This document shows, in pieces, positions 43,001 to 56,300 of a stretch of DNA of 64,000 nucleotides. Where the stretch lies: NCBI GenBank assembly GCA_014058105.1, contig JACGCM010000440.1, positions 2,046,001 through 2,110,000 of the forward strand, written 5' to 3'. The position numbers and the translations under genes are program-made. The notes beneath the pieces are model-generated. The model saw only the letters and a program-made list of their open reading frames with translations, had not been told where the DNA came from and ran no database searches. Each line of letters begins with the position of its first letter. The stretch's first letter is position 1. This stretch comes from Kingdonia uniflora. Taxonomy: Eukaryota > Streptophyta > Magnoliopsida > Ranunculales > Circaeasteraceae.

Positions 43001-43965
43001 GTGCAAGCAAGTAGAAGAGTACTCCCACAAATGTGACACATGTTAATGACATGGACATATGATCTACGTCCCTGCACTCGAACTACATGCAAGCAAGGTA
43101 TTCTGGCCATTTAAGCGGTGGGCGCTCAACCTCGTGGGAGAATTTCCCAATACGCCAGGTAACCGACGTTTTTTACTCGTGGTAACATATTATTTTACGA
43201 AATGAGTGGAAGAAGTTCCTCTTTGTCGCACTAGAGAAGAAGAAGTTATCTCTTTTATCTAGGAATACATTATCTCACGGTTCGAATGCCCCTACCTGAT
43301 TCAGATCGATAACGGGCCGCAATTCGTTGGAGAATAGGTCGTAGCCTTCCTCAACAAATACAACATCATCTATTCGACATCCAATCCAAACTACCCACAA
43401 GGCAATAGGCAGGCCGACATCACCAACAAAACTATAGCGGATGGACTCAAGAAATGACTTTAATCACAGAAGAAAGGAAATTAGATATGGGAGCTTCCTC
43501 ACGTCTTATGGGCATACCGTACTATTCTATGATAATCAATTGGTTATTCCCTCTTCCTCATGGCTTATGGCACAGAGGCCCTCATTCCAATAGAGTACCA
43601 CCATCTTATTAGAGATCACGAGCTTACAGATGATGAAAATAAATTCGAGCTAGCCTGCAATATGAACTGGATTGATGAAACAAGGGAACGCGCTATTGCC
43701 AACCTAGGTTGATATTATCATATGCTCGCAAGCTCGTACAATAGAAGGGTCTGAAGCCGTGAGTTTCAAATCGACAATCTTGTCCTTAGAGAAATCCCAT
43801 AGAGCAGAAAAGAAGCAAATGCTAGGAAGCTCATAGAAAATTGGGAAGGTCATTTTCTCATTATTGGCCGAACGGGACTGGGATTGTACTATCTCATGAC
43901 AGAGTAAGAAATTCGAATTCCAAATCCATGGAACCCTAGGCAATTGAAACGATATTATCGCTAAA
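40100..43965 (+). pseudogene. Tat pol, copy 1 (protease, RT, RNase H, archaeal-type RNase H, integrase)
   Basis: Protease (40120-40600): FPYHDALVIMLKIKNF, then MMINTGSSIEILF; the catalytic DTG is NTG. RT (40850-41490): EAKYPDWISNIVAVPKKNRK, VCADFTDLNKYTPKDCFPLL, SGYIQIPL, PFGLKN and VYIDNLL; the catalytic YIDD is YIDN. RNase H (41700-42060): NEELIIYLVVTYNSISLVLF, FISKTLTL, LKNYFQAH. Second RNase H (42190-42480): FRRTADSGIEIILI, NNVTEYEALIHGLDLALKLG. Integrase (42700-43960): HEGTCCSNAVGRSLAN, HKCDTC zinc-binding site, DNGPQFVGE and NYPQGNRQADITNK, where the last acidic residue is Asp instead of Glu; then LPHVLWAYR and PWNPRQLKRYYR-stop. Many stops. Two RNase H domains identify the Tat lineage. 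Confidence 0.88.
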
Positions 43966-44125
43966 TCCCTAGTATCTCTATTACATATTATTATATTCTT
44001 GTTCTTTACATTCCAAAAGTGAGATTTTATTCACCAACAGTGTACATTCTATTCTACTCAATGAAAACTTCTAAATTTTTTCCCACATTACTCTCTACAC
44101 ATGTAGAATCTATTAAATCTTATAG

Positions 44126-44400
44126 ATTGAAGCAAAGGTAATACTACCTTTCAACTGACCATCTATACATAGATTGAAGCAAAGGTAATACTGGCTTTCA
44201 ATCGAACATCTATACAGATGAAGGCAAAGGTGATACTAGCTTTTAATCGACATCTATACAAATTAAAGTAAAGATAATACTAGCGTTCAATCGCTAGTCT
44301 ATACATATATCAGCGATCAAAGTGAAGGTTATACTTGTTTTCAATCAATGATCTCTATCAGATATAAGATAAAGCAATGGTAAAACTAGCTTTCATCTTT
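44126..44400 (+). repeat. ~47-bp tandem repeats after pol copy 1 (about 6 units)
   Basis: The unit is AGATTGAAGCAAAGGTAATA, CTAGCTTTCAATCGACCATC, TATACAT. Units become more diverged toward the right. The array matches that at 52965-53340. Confidence 0.9.
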
Positions 44401-44447
44401 ATACATGTCTATAATTACAAAAACTACAAGTTACTTCTACAGGTTTT

Positions 44448-47400
44448 TTACTTATAGGATGTCAGCTGCGCTTTCCCATACTCAGGAGGTCATACAGCCA
44501 TAAAATCTGGAGCTCGAATAATGATAACATTCCTGCCTTGCTCCACTAATTCTGCAGGTTAGAAGTCTACTTTCATTTTCATGTCGTTCAACCGATTTAC
44601 TCGATCTATATCAGCATTACAGATACAGCCTTGGAATGCCACATAGTCATACAAGGTATCACTTTCGAGCTCAAGCCTCTTCACTTCTTCCATAAAATAA
44701 ACAATGACAACCATCAACTCCCTCGAGTGCACCTCTTACAGGCCATACTATTCTAGGTCAATCATGACTACCTCGAAAAACTACTTTTTTTAACCTCTGA
44801 TAACGCTGCTTTAAATCTTTGTGAAAAATATCTTCCCTCTCTGCTTGTTTCTTTTTGTTTTTTATCGCCTCAGTTTGCTGCGCTATTGTCCCTACCGCAT
44901 TATCCAGCTCAGCTTTATTCATCATCCTCAGCCTTTCCAATTGAGTACGAAGCTCTACTTACTCCCATTCATTTGCATCATTTCCCCCAACATGACTTTT
45001 CTTCAGTAGCTCATCCTTCCTCTTGATCACCCCTTCTAACTCTAGCTCTCTACGAAGAGTAATATCTAACTTATACCCGTTCCTCTAAAACGTTCATTTT
45101 CACTCCTTACGTGAGATTGAACACGAGCTACATCCGCCTCTAACTCTTTAATTTGAGCTGATGAGTTAATCACATTACCCTTAGCAGTAGAGACCTTGGC
45201 GTCAGTCTATTTCTTCTTTGACCCTCTTCGGCCTTGGCCTTCTTGGCTCGCAAATCGGCCATAACCAAATCTGCCTTCAACCTTGTAACCCCCTCATTAA
45301 ATTCGTTACACCATTTTTGGGCCAGCCAAAGATCAATATCTTTAGCAGGCAAGGCCTCACTCAACTGCTCAACTACACTTTCTGAACTTTCCAGGTCAGT
45401 TTGAACTTTCCCAAGTTCATTTTCTTTCCTAATCATTTTACTCTTCAATTGCTCAACCGCACTTTCAGAACTTATCAGGTCAGCTTGAGCCTTCACAAGA
45501 TCACATATTTTCCTGATCATTTGACCCTTTAAATTAGATACAAAGTCCCGCAACTCTTTTCCTATCACTTCTAACGACTTGATAGGATATTGAGCTACAT
45601 CAGCTTCTTTGCCATTCACCATTATCAAATCTATCCTGCTTTTGAGCTTCGCTGTTTCAGTCTAAGCCTCCGCGATCTCCTTTTACACTTTTTCTATTTC
45701 AGCATCTTTACCTTCGATCTTCTGAGTTAGGTCATCCACAGTTTTTGTCGCCTTAATAAACTGGATTTGTACTTTGACATATTGATCCTCCCTTTCTTTA
45801 GATGCCTCTTTAATCCTATCAAACTCTGCCACAAACTCATGATTATATTAGAGTGTCTATTGTTTACTCAGGTGAATAGTCTTTAATTCGACCTGCATCA
45901 TCAAGGTCGATTCAACAATACTTCACGGATGTAATCAATATATATTACAGATAACTCTACAGATTTCTAACAGATTTCTATTTCTGACATGCCAACAAGC
46001 TGAGATTACACTTCAACCTCAAGTTAAGAAGCTATCTCACAATAATTGTAATAACATCTACATCCTCTTTCAAGGTACACATTTTCTATGTTTTAATTTG
46101 CTAACCCTTTAAAATTATCTGAACGTACTGGATTACTATTGTTCGTAATTTTCTAACATATTTGTGATCTATATCTATCTTCTAACTTTATTGTGTAGCT
46201 CTAAAGTAGCGTAACATACAAGTCAAATATTTCTTGCTCTTTTCTAACCTATAAATCCGCTTGCGAAGTCAATAGGGACGGTGAGGCATTGTTCTCCTTA
46301 GCGATCTCTTTCTATAATTTCTCAGTTCTAAGGCGCATATTTTTGCGTTCCTGCAAATCAATGTTTACAAACATTCCTTAGCCTATCCCCAATCTATCCT
46401 ACAAATTAATGTACCATACACTTATAGTTTTTTAACCCACTCAAAAACATAAACAAACTCTAAACAATTTTTACTCTACCTCCTCATTATCTCCCTTATG
46501 GTTATCTAGATTAGTTCTAGCAGAGACCGAGTGCAGCCCTGTAATAACACCTGGGAGAGAGCCATCATCAACCTAGAGATCCTCTTCTGCTTTGGCCTCT
46601 TCAATATTGGTACCTACTATAATGGCTTCGAGGTCAGCAATAGAGTACCCCACTGTGAGATGTTGGCACCCAAGGCTGTCCTGAGCAGCTGCAACTTCAT
46701 CAATATTCTTTTGCGCCTTGTCAGTGAGCTTGCGTATCAACACCTTATGTGAGTCCCTCATAGAAGCCAAGTGCTCCCTCTTCAACGCCTATTTAGAGTC
46801 TAGTTGAGCCACCTTCTTCTCGAGCTCGGCTCTCTCACCCTCGAGCTTAGTCTTTCCTTCCTCGAGTCCAAGGTAGATACCCTTCAACATGTGAGCAGCC
46901 TACAACAGAATAACACATTTTTAGCTCAAAAAAAATATAAGTTTAAATATTACAAGATATCAACTTACCACTCTGCTCAACTCCAACTGTAGGAATGTAT
47001 TCAGCTCCTCAGTACCTCTTCGAGCTGCCAGCCTCAGCCGATTCTCCACTACCAGCAGCTCGTCCTCCTCAACAAGTTGATTCTCCCTAACCTTTGCCCT
47101 CTCACAGGAGCAGGAGTATCCACCCTCCTCTTTTTCGCATTCACTTTAACCTCACCACTCACCGTGGTCCCCGAGGTCAAGCCACCCTTAATGACCTTCC
47201 TCTTTGAGTGCTTTTGAACTAGATTGCTCGTAGTAGTACCCCAGAAACATATTACAGCGATATTGATGCAGCCCTCGATACCTCTGAACGCTCTTCCCCA
47301 TCTGCTACTCTTTTCGCTGGCTCCAGCTCCTGTCATTTGTCTCTTGGCTTGAGACTTTTTTACTTTCTCTGATCTGTTATTAGCTCTTTTGTTTATATTG

Positions 47401-47528
47401 ATGCCAAGCTCTTTCAGAAGAATCTCGAGCTCAATACCTTCTCGTGTTATTGTATCTAGCAGTGATTCTTTTCTCGGTACTCTAGATCGAGGACCTGTAA
47501 CATAACATCACAAATTGTTCATCAAACA
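44448..47528 (-). pseudogene. Antisense ORF of Tat copy 1, N-terminus missing
   Basis: The minus-strand reading matches the antisense ORF of copy 2: RKESLLDTI, KRANNRSEKVKKSQAKRQ, VNAKKRRVD (basic region, 47400-47100), then SHKVLIRKLTDKAQKNIDEV, SVSARTNLDNHKGDNEEVE, and a long coiled coil (45840-44760; SSESVVEQLSEALPAKDIDL). It ends near YGKAQLTSYK-stop (44448). The homologous sequence stops at 47528, where gag copy 2 begins, so the domain seen at 56745-57293 in copy 2 is absent here. Introns seem likely near 46450 and 46950. Function is unknown. Confidence 0.7.
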
Positions 47529-47529
47529 C

Positions 47530-48940
47530 AGAACATCCCAAGTTTTTGCACAAGAAAAATTTGGACCTCAAGGGGCAACCAGCAAAGCCATTTCTAAAAT
47601 TATTTAGCATGAACTTTAACCTTCCATTCATTTGGGTGGCAAAGTTTAGTCCGATATCAGTAGAGGTCTCCGACCTTCCAAGCGCAAGAGGAAGAACAAC
47701 GACCTCAACCTCATATTTCAGCACGTGATCGCTTGAGTGAAGGCATTAGTACTCATAACTCTTGACCAGCTTACCAAGTTACTCAGGCCACACGTTAGTA
47801 CATCACACAAGAACACATGGATCAGCATATCAAGGAGTTGATTGAAGTTTAAGCTCTATGGAGTAAAAAGTTATTTGGTATGAGAGTACCGAAAGGTTTC
47901 CATACTCCAAAGATACGTAAATATAAGGGAACTAATCCAAAGGAGAACATTCATTAATTCCATGATTCACTGGGATTGTACTCCAATCTCAACCACATTT
48001 TATACTATTTGTTCGCAACAAGTCTATAGAGAGAACCACTTCGGTGGTTCCATTATCTACCTGAAGATTCTATCCTCACATTCGATCAACTACAGAAGAA
48101 TTTCGTCAAGACTTTTGCTCACAATAAATATAAAGAGGAGAATTTATATTCTCTTATTAGTCTCAAGCAGTCATAAGGAGAGAAGCTCGAGGTTATTGCA
48201 AAGATTTTTTTGGAGCTTTCAAGAAAGTTGATAACTTGGATCAGAAAATAGTTGTTACTACTTTTACCAATACACTCGAGCTCAATTGTAAAGCCAATGA
48301 GCACTTTTTCATAAACAAACCCGCGACCTTGGAGGATATGATCACCAAGATTAAAGGGTATGTTGACCTAGAAAGGATGATCCCCGAAAGGCATAAATCA
48401 ACTAAATCCGTCATAACCACTAAATTACCAAATACAGAATGTAACGGTGAACCAAAAGAGGACCAGGGAAATCAAAAGCGTTCCAAGGCGAACACTGGCA
48501 AACCTTTGAAAAACAATATATTACCCAAGCTGGTCCTCCCCAAGTTGAATGCCTGAATCTTCACAATTTTTCCAATTCTAGCAAAGGACAAGTTCTACCA
48601 TCTATCTCAGCCACTGGAACCGATTGAAGGCAGGCAATATTGTATGCATGACAAGGTAAATCATCATGAAACTGATAACTGCTATACTTTACAGAGGATG
48701 CTGGAATATATTTTCGAAGATGGGAAAATGTATGAATACATTGTCGATCTGGAATCATACAAGAATGGTAGCTACAAGACGCATATCGAGGTAGTCCAGG
48801 TCGAAGATCAAGCTAAGAAGAAACACCTGTACCATATGTACCATAGAAATATGATTGAGATTCATCAGATTAGCAACTCTTACACATTCAAGCGACGGAG
48901 ATTCTCAGAGTGCTGTGATCTCACACCTTAAGATAAAGAA
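47530..48940 (+). pseudogene. Tat gag, copy 2 (5' end missing)
   Basis: It begins within gag with DLKGQPAKPFLKLF, parallel to GPRGVTNKAISRNL of copy 1, so ~300 bp of gag start and the whole leader are missing. It continues RWFHYLPEDSILTFDQLQKN, VKTFAHNKYKEENLYSLI, then without interruption LSRKVDNLDQKIVVTTFTNT, VDLERMIPERHKSTKSVITT and HDKVNHHETDNCYTLQRMLE (nucleocapsid-like, 48640-48705). It carries stops. It joins directly to antisense ORF sequence of copy 1 at 47528-47530. Confidence 0.8.
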
Positions 48941-48959
48941 GCCAAACTTCTTCCTAAGT

Positions 48960-51900
48960 CGAGCAATCGCTGGTTTAGGATTTTATTCAAAGATTGCGAT
49001 ATCAGTCACATTAAATTTCTACATCATGACGTATTAGTAATAATGCTCAAGATGAAGAAGTTTGTTATGCATACAATGAGGATCGATATAGGAAGCGGCA
49101 TTGAGATTTTTTTTAGAGCATGATCAATCTGATGGGGTTGGCCGATCAAGTTATTCTAAGTGGCACCGATATAAGTGGATTTAATAGTTCTAAAGAAGAA
49201 TGAGTGGGTAAGATCATCTTACCTATCACCGCTGGACCTCCCACAATTAACGTCGTATTCTACATCATCAACGCCAAATCTCGTTATCTCAGGATTATGG
49301 GTTGTTGTTAGATTCACAACATGGAAAAAATACTTCCACTTATCATCAAGAACTTCACTTTAAACACAATGATGGCATCTACGAAATCAAAGGTAGTCAA
49401 AAGCTTTCCAGAGCTTACGTGAATACCGTCTCTACTATTCTAGATACAACAGACAGATATGCCCATTGCAGTTACAAAAAGCTGATCACATCGATGATCA
49501 GCCTTCAACAGAAGAACCTACAAAGTACATAGATATTGATGGATCTAGTAGAGGTACTTATATCGGTACCAAGTTGGTCTAGCAATACATGAAAGCCCTC
49601 GTTCATTTCTTATGAGTGACCGAGACATCTTCGCTTGGACTTTTGAAGAAATGCTTGGGGTTGATCCATTTAAGGCATGTCATAGATTGACACCAATAAT
49701 AATGCCACGGCAGTTAAACAGAAATAGAGAAGACTCCCACCTTGTCTTCAAGATGATGTCAACACTGAGATCGATAAATTGATCAACATGAGATTCATTC
49801 GAGAAGCCAAATACCTGGATTGGATCTCCAGCATTGTTGCAGTTCTAATGAAAAATAGGAAGGTTCGAGTTTATGTAGATTTTATCGATCTAAATAAACA
49901 CACTATGAAGGACAGTTTTCCTCTTCCAATCATTCATCAAATTCTTGATTCCACGGTAGGTCACGAACTTTTATCTATGATAAATGCTGCTTCTGGATAC
50001 AATCAGATACCTCTCTTGGAGGCCGATCAAAAAAAGACTGCTTTCATCACTGAAAGAGGACTTTACTGCTACAAAGTCATGCCCTTCAGACTAAAGAACA
50101 TAGCTGAAAATTATCAATGGTTAATAACAACAATGTTCAAAGTACACCTGAGGAAAATCATTGAAGTTTGCATCGATGATCTCCTGTGTAAGAGCTTATT
50201 GTCAAAGGACCATATCGCAGATCTCTCCACAATATTTAACATTCTACGTTCTTATAGGATGTAGCTCAATCAAGATAAATGTCAATTTAGGGTTCATTCA
50301 GGCAAGTTTCTCGGCCATCTTATTAGCAAGAAAGGAATCGAGGCCAACCCATATTAAATTCAAGCTCTCCTCAACATGCCCTCTCAAAGAACAATGAAGG
50401 ACGTACATAAACTTACAGGCAAGATTGTTGCTATCAACCAATTTATTTCTAAGTCTTTAGATCACTGTCGTTGGTTGTTCCTATTGCTTTAAGGCTGCAC
50501 CAAACAAGGAAAGGTTTAGCCCAACGAAGAGATCCAGTGGACAACAGAATGTGAGGCAGCTTTTTTGCAACTCAAAATTTATTTGGGAAAGTCTCCCAAC
50601 ATGGGCACCCCGATAGACAATGAGGAACTGATCATCTACCTCACAGTTACAAATATTTCTATCAGCTCAGTTTTTATTCGACTTGAGGGCAAGATCGACA
50701 AGCCAGTCAATTTTATCAGTAAAACCCTCACTCTAGTAGAAATGAGGTATTCTAAAATCGAGAGACTCCTTCTAACTCTTATTTCCACTTCACATAAACT
50801 TAAGCACTACTTCCAAGCTCATTCAGTCAAAGTCATGACAAACTACCCACTCCGGGATGTTTTGTCCAAAAAAAATCACGAAGAGTGCAATAATGGTCAG
50901 TTAGTTTGGGAGAACATAATATCAAGTTTGAACAATGCCATTCAGAAAAAGGTCAGGCCGTTACTAATTTTATCACAGATTTTCCTGTGGAAGATCCCGA
51001 TTTGGAGGAGCATGATCTCGACCTTATAGAAGAAATTACAGAAGCTCTATCCGCCAAATCTTTTGACGAACGAGCTGAATGGATTACAAGGAAAGGGTGA
51101 AGACTTCTTACAAATGGTTCAGTAGGACCCACATGGTCAGGAATAGGAATCGCATTGATTACCCCTTCCATTGACAGAATTGAGAAATTAATCTACTTAG
51201 ATTTTGAACCCTTCAATAATGTCATAGAGTACAAAGCTTTGATTCACGGGGCCGACCTCGTACTCGAGCTTGGCGTACCCGAGCTCTCAGACTATACAGA
51301 TTCTTTACTCATCGTCCACTACAACTCATAACAATAAAAGAAAAATGGAAAGATGATAGGATGAGCAGATTCAAGAAAGTAATTCTTGACTACTTACCTC
51401 GAGGTGAGAATAGACATGTCGATTCCTTGGCATATTTAGCCGAGGTCTTGGGTACAAATGCACGATATCTACAGATCGAAGTAATATCCACCCCCAACAT
51501 TGATCTTTATTTTATATGCAGTATCAACACTGGGGCGATGAAGAGGAAGACGACGATTGATGAAAGCCCTTTATTAATTACCTCGACCCAGAGAACAAAT
51601 GGGACGGGCCCCTTCCGATAGATCCGAAAGAGCGTCGACAGTTGATCAAAAACTCAAAGTGCTACACAGTTCTGAACGGTCGTCTATATTTCCACTCAGT
51701 CACATGGCCTTATCTTAAGTGCCTCTCGAAGAAGAAAACAGATGGACTGCTCAAAGAATTACATGAAGGAACTTGTGGCTCCCACGCCGCAGGTCGATCC
51801 ATTGCTAATAGAGCAATCACACAAGGAGTATTCTTGCCAGGAATGCTCAAGCAAGCTGAAGAGTACTCACACAAATGTGACACATGTCAACGACATGGAT

Positions 51901-52805
51901 ACATGATCCGCATCCCGGCACTCGAACTACATATAAGCAAGGTATTCTGGCCATTCAAGTGGTGGGCGCTCAATCTCTTCGAGAAATTTCTTAATACTCC
52001 AGGTAACCGACATTTCTTACTCGTAGCAACCAATTATTTTTGGAAATGGGTGGAAGTAGTTCCTCTCTGCCGAACTAGAGAAGAAGAGGTCATATCTTTT
52101 TTCTGGGAATACATTATCACGCGGTTCAGTTACCCCCACCTGATTTGGATCAATAATGGGCCGCAATTTGTTAGAGAAAAGGTCGCAGCCTTCCTTAACA
52201 AACAAAGCATCATCCATTCCTTATTTAATCCATACTACCCATAAGGCAATGGCCAAGCCGAAATTACCAGCAAACTATAGTGGATAGGCTCAAGAAGAGG
52301 CTTCAATCACAGAAGAAAGGAAATTGGATACGGGAGCTTCCTCACGTCTAATGGGCATACCGTACTACTCTACGACAATCAACTGGCTGTTCGCTTTTCT
52401 CCTGGCTTATGGCACAGGGGCCGTCATTCCAATAGAGTACCACCATCTTTTCAGGGATCACGAGCTTACAGACGAAGAAAATGAGTTTGAGTTGGCTTGC
52501 AATATTAATTGGATTGATGAAACTAGGGAACGCGACATTGCCAATCTTGGTCGATATCACCATATGTTAGCTAGTTCGTACAAAAGAATATCCCAAAGTC
52601 ACGAGTTCCAAGTTGACGATCTCGTCCTCAGATATATCCCACAGTACAGAAAAGATGCACATGCTGGGAAACTCGCAGAAAATTGGGAAGGTCTATTCCT
52701 CATAATTGGTCGAATAGGTCTGAGATCGTACTATCTCATGACATAATAAGGAGTCCGAATCCCCAATCCATGGAATACTAGGCGATTAAGACAGTATTAT
52801 TGTTA
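48960..52805 (+). pseudogene. Tat pol, copy 2
   Basis: Protease (48990-49560): HHDVLVIMLKMKKFVMHTM-like, then RIDIGSGIEI; DTGS is DIGS. RT (49740-50280): EAKYLDWISSIVAVLMKNRK, VYVDFIDLNKHTMKDSFPLP, INAASGYNQIPLLEADQKKT, VCIDDLLCKSLL; YIDD is CIDD, so both Asp are kept. RNase H (50560-50900): EELIIYLTVTNISISSVFIR, FISKTLTLVEMRYSKIERLL, LKHYFQAHSVKVMTNYPLRD. Second RNase H (51060-51330): FNNVIEYKALIHGADLVLEL. Integrase (51620-52790): LHEGTCGSHAAGRSIANRAI, HKCDTCQRHG, then INNGPQF (Asp of DNGPQF replaced by Asn) and GNGQAEIT with the Glu kept. End: PWNTRRLRQYYC-stop. Several stops and frameshifts, but longer open runs than copy 1. Confidence 0.88.
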
Positions 52806-52964
52806 AGTCATTAGTTTCTACATTTCCACAATTCTTGTTATTTACATTCCAAAAGAGAGATTTTAATCTCCACCAATGTACATTATATTCTACTCAATGA
52901 AAACTTTTAAGTTTTTCCCCACATTACTCTCTACTTACGTAGACTCTACTAAATCTCATAGATT

Positions 52965-53340
52965 GAAGCAATGGTAATACTAACTTTCAATCGACCTCTA
53001 TACATTGATTGAAGCAAAGGTAATACTAGCCTTCAATCGATCCTCTATACATAGATTAAAGCAAAGGTAATACAAGCTTTCAATCGACCCTCTATACATC
53101 GATTAAACAAAAGGTAATACTAGCTTTCAATTAACTCTCTATACATAGATTGAAGTAAAGGTAATACTAGCTTTCCATTGTCCATCTATACACATATTAA
53201 ATCAAAGGTAATACTAGCTTTCAATCGACCATCTATACATATATCTGCGATTAAAACAAAGTTAATACTAGTTTTCAATCAAAGATCACTATCAGACATA
53301 AAATAAAGTAAGGGTAAAACTAGCTTTCATCTTTATATAT
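52965..53340 (+). repeat. ~47-bp tandem repeats after pol copy 2 (about 8 units)
   Basis: It has the same unit as at 44126-44400 (AGGTAATACTAGCTTTCAAT core, TCTATACAT end). Two more units than copy 1. Confidence 0.9.
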
Positions 53341-53392
53341 GTCTATAACTACTGGTTACTTTTAAGGGTTCCTCTATGCTTATAAGAGGTCA

Positions 53393-56300
53393 GCTATGCT
53401 TTCCCCTACACAGGGGGACGTTCAACCATAAATTCTGGAGCTCGAGCAGTTACAATAATCCTACCTTGCTCTACCAATTCATCAGGTCGGGAACTTAACT
53501 CCGTTTCCATGGTATTTAGAGAATTTCCTCGATCTATATTAGATTTACAAATACATCCTTAGAATGACATACAGTCGTGTATGGTATCCCTCTCAAGCTC
53601 AAGCCTTTTTACTTTCTCCACAAAATCAGCAATAACAGCCATTAGCTCCTGTGAGCGCGTTATTTCTTGAATAGACGTATTTTGATCGAGCATAACTACC
53701 TCAAAAAAATGTTTTTGAAATCTTTGGTGACACTCTTTCAAGTCTTGGTATATTTTGTCTTTCTAAGCCATGCGTTGTTCTGCGCGTGTCATCACCACAT
53801 TATGCTGCGCTATCTGCTCCGATGCTTTATCTAACTCAGCATTATTCATCGTCCTCAACTCTGCCAGTTAAGCATGAAGTTCCACCAGCTCCTAATCATA
53901 TGCATCATGTCCCCCAACAAAAGTCTTCTTCAGCAACTCATCCTTCCTCCTGATCATCCCCTCTAACTCTAGCTCTCTACGAAGAACTATTAATAACTTG
54001 TGCTCGCTCTCTCTTAAACGTTTGTTTCTTCTCTGTAAGTGAGCCTAAACATGAGCTACATCCGCTTTCATTTCTTTAATTCGAGCTGATGGGTTAACCA
54101 CGTCACCTTTGGTAATCGAGACCCAGGCATCATTTTTTTCTTCTTCGACCGCTCTCTGGCCTTAGCCTTCTTGACATGTGAATTGGCCATAGCCAAATTA
54201 GCCTTTAATTTGGCCACCCTCTCATTCAGTTTATCACACTATTTTTGAGCCATCCAAATATCAATATCTTTAACAGGCAAGGCGTCACTTAACTGCTCAA
54301 CCACACTTTCAGAATGGGCCAGGTCAGCTTGAACTTTATCAAGCTCGTTTTCTTTCCTAATCATTTTGCTCTTAAAATTTTCAATCGAACTTTCTGAGCT
54401 TGTCATGTCATCTCGAGCCTTCTCAAGCACGTTGACTTTTACGATCATCTGACCCTTCAAACTAGCCATAGAGTCCCGTCTATCTTTTTTTGTCACCTCT
54501 AACAACTTAATATGGTACTGAGCTACATCTGTCTCATTACCTTTCCCTATAAACGAATCTACTCTATATTTTAGCTTCGTTATCTCAGTTTGTACCCCCG
54601 TGAGTTCCCTTCGTGCATTTTCTATCTCAGCATCTTTACCTTCGACCTTCTGGGTCAGGTTGTTAGCAGTTTTTATCGCCTTAGCAAACTGGAGCTGTAA
54701 TTCAACAAATTGATCCTCCCTGTCTGCAGATACCTTTTTAATGTTATCAAACTCTACCACAAACTCATAATTGTAGTAGAACAACTGTTGCTAGCTTAGG
54801 CGAACAATCTCCAATTTGAGCTACATCACATATGCAATACATCAAGCTCAATTCAACAAATACTTCACAGAAACAATCAATACATATTACAAATAACTTT
54901 ACAGATTTCTAACAGAATTCTATTTCTAATATGCCGACAAGCTGAGATTATACTTCGGCCTCAAGGTAAAAAGTTGTCTCATAATTCCGGCATAATATCT
55001 ACATCCTCTTTCATGGTGCACAATTTCTATGTTATAATTTGCTAACACCTCGAAACAATTTGAGCATACTTGATTATTATCGCTCATAATTTTCTAACGC
55101 ATTTACGATCTATGCCTATCTTCTAGCTTTACTTTGTAGCTCTAGAATAATGTATCATACAATTCAAATATTTCTTGCTCTTTTCTAACCTATAACTCCA
55201 TTTACGAAGTCAATAGGGACGCTAAGGTATTTTTCTCCTTAGCTAGCTCTTTCTCTAATTTCTCAATTCTGAGGCGCATGTCTCTACATTCCTACAAATC
55301 AATATTTACAAATATCTCTTAGCCTATTCAATATTATCCTGCAAAGCAATGTTCTATACAATTATGCTTTTCACCCAACGAAGAAAATATACAAACAAAC
55401 TTCAACCACTTTACTCTACCTTATCATTATCTCCCCCATAGTTCTCTGGATCAGTTCTAGCAGAGACCGAGTCTGGCCCTGTAACTACACCTGGATGAGA
55501 ACCATCATCAACCTGGACCACCTCTTCCTCTCCATCTTCTTCGACATAGATACCTATCATAATGGCTTTGAGATCAGCAATAGAGTACCCTACTTCTAGT
55601 AGCTTCCACCTGATACAGTCCCACGTAGCTCCAGCTTCATCTACTTTCTTCTACGCATCCTCAGTGGGCCCGTTTATCAATACTTTATGTGAACTCTTCA
55701 CAACAACCAAACGTTCCCTCTCCAGAGCCAAATCAGACTTAAGTCGAGCCACCTTCTTTTCGATCTCGACTCTTCCATTCTCGAGCTAAGCTTTTCCCTC
55801 TTCGATCCCGAAGTTGATGCCCTTCAATAAGTGAGCAATCTATAATAGTACAAGATATACTTTTAGCTCGAAACCAAGTACAAAGTTCAATTTAACAGAC
55901 CATCAACTTACCACTCTGCTCAACTCCAACTGTGAGAAGATATTAAGCTCCTCAACATCTTTTTGAGCAGCCAGCCTCAACCTATTTTTCATAGCTAGTA
56001 GCTCGTCTTCCTTAGCAGGTCGGCTCTCCACGACCTTCGCCCATATTACAGTAGCAGGCAGATCAACCCTCCTCTTTTTGGCATTCACCTCGGTCTTACC
56101 ACTCAACGTGGTAGCGGAGGCCGAGCCACCCATTAGAACTTTCTTCTTGGGGTGTTTTAAAGCTAACTTGCTCGAAGTAGTCCCTGCAGAAATGTTCTCC
56201 AAAGACATTTCCGCAGCCCTCGGTAATACGGGACACGCCTTTCCCCGTTTGCTCATCTCTTCTTGCTGGCTCCATCTTTAGTTATTGGTCTCTTCGCCTG

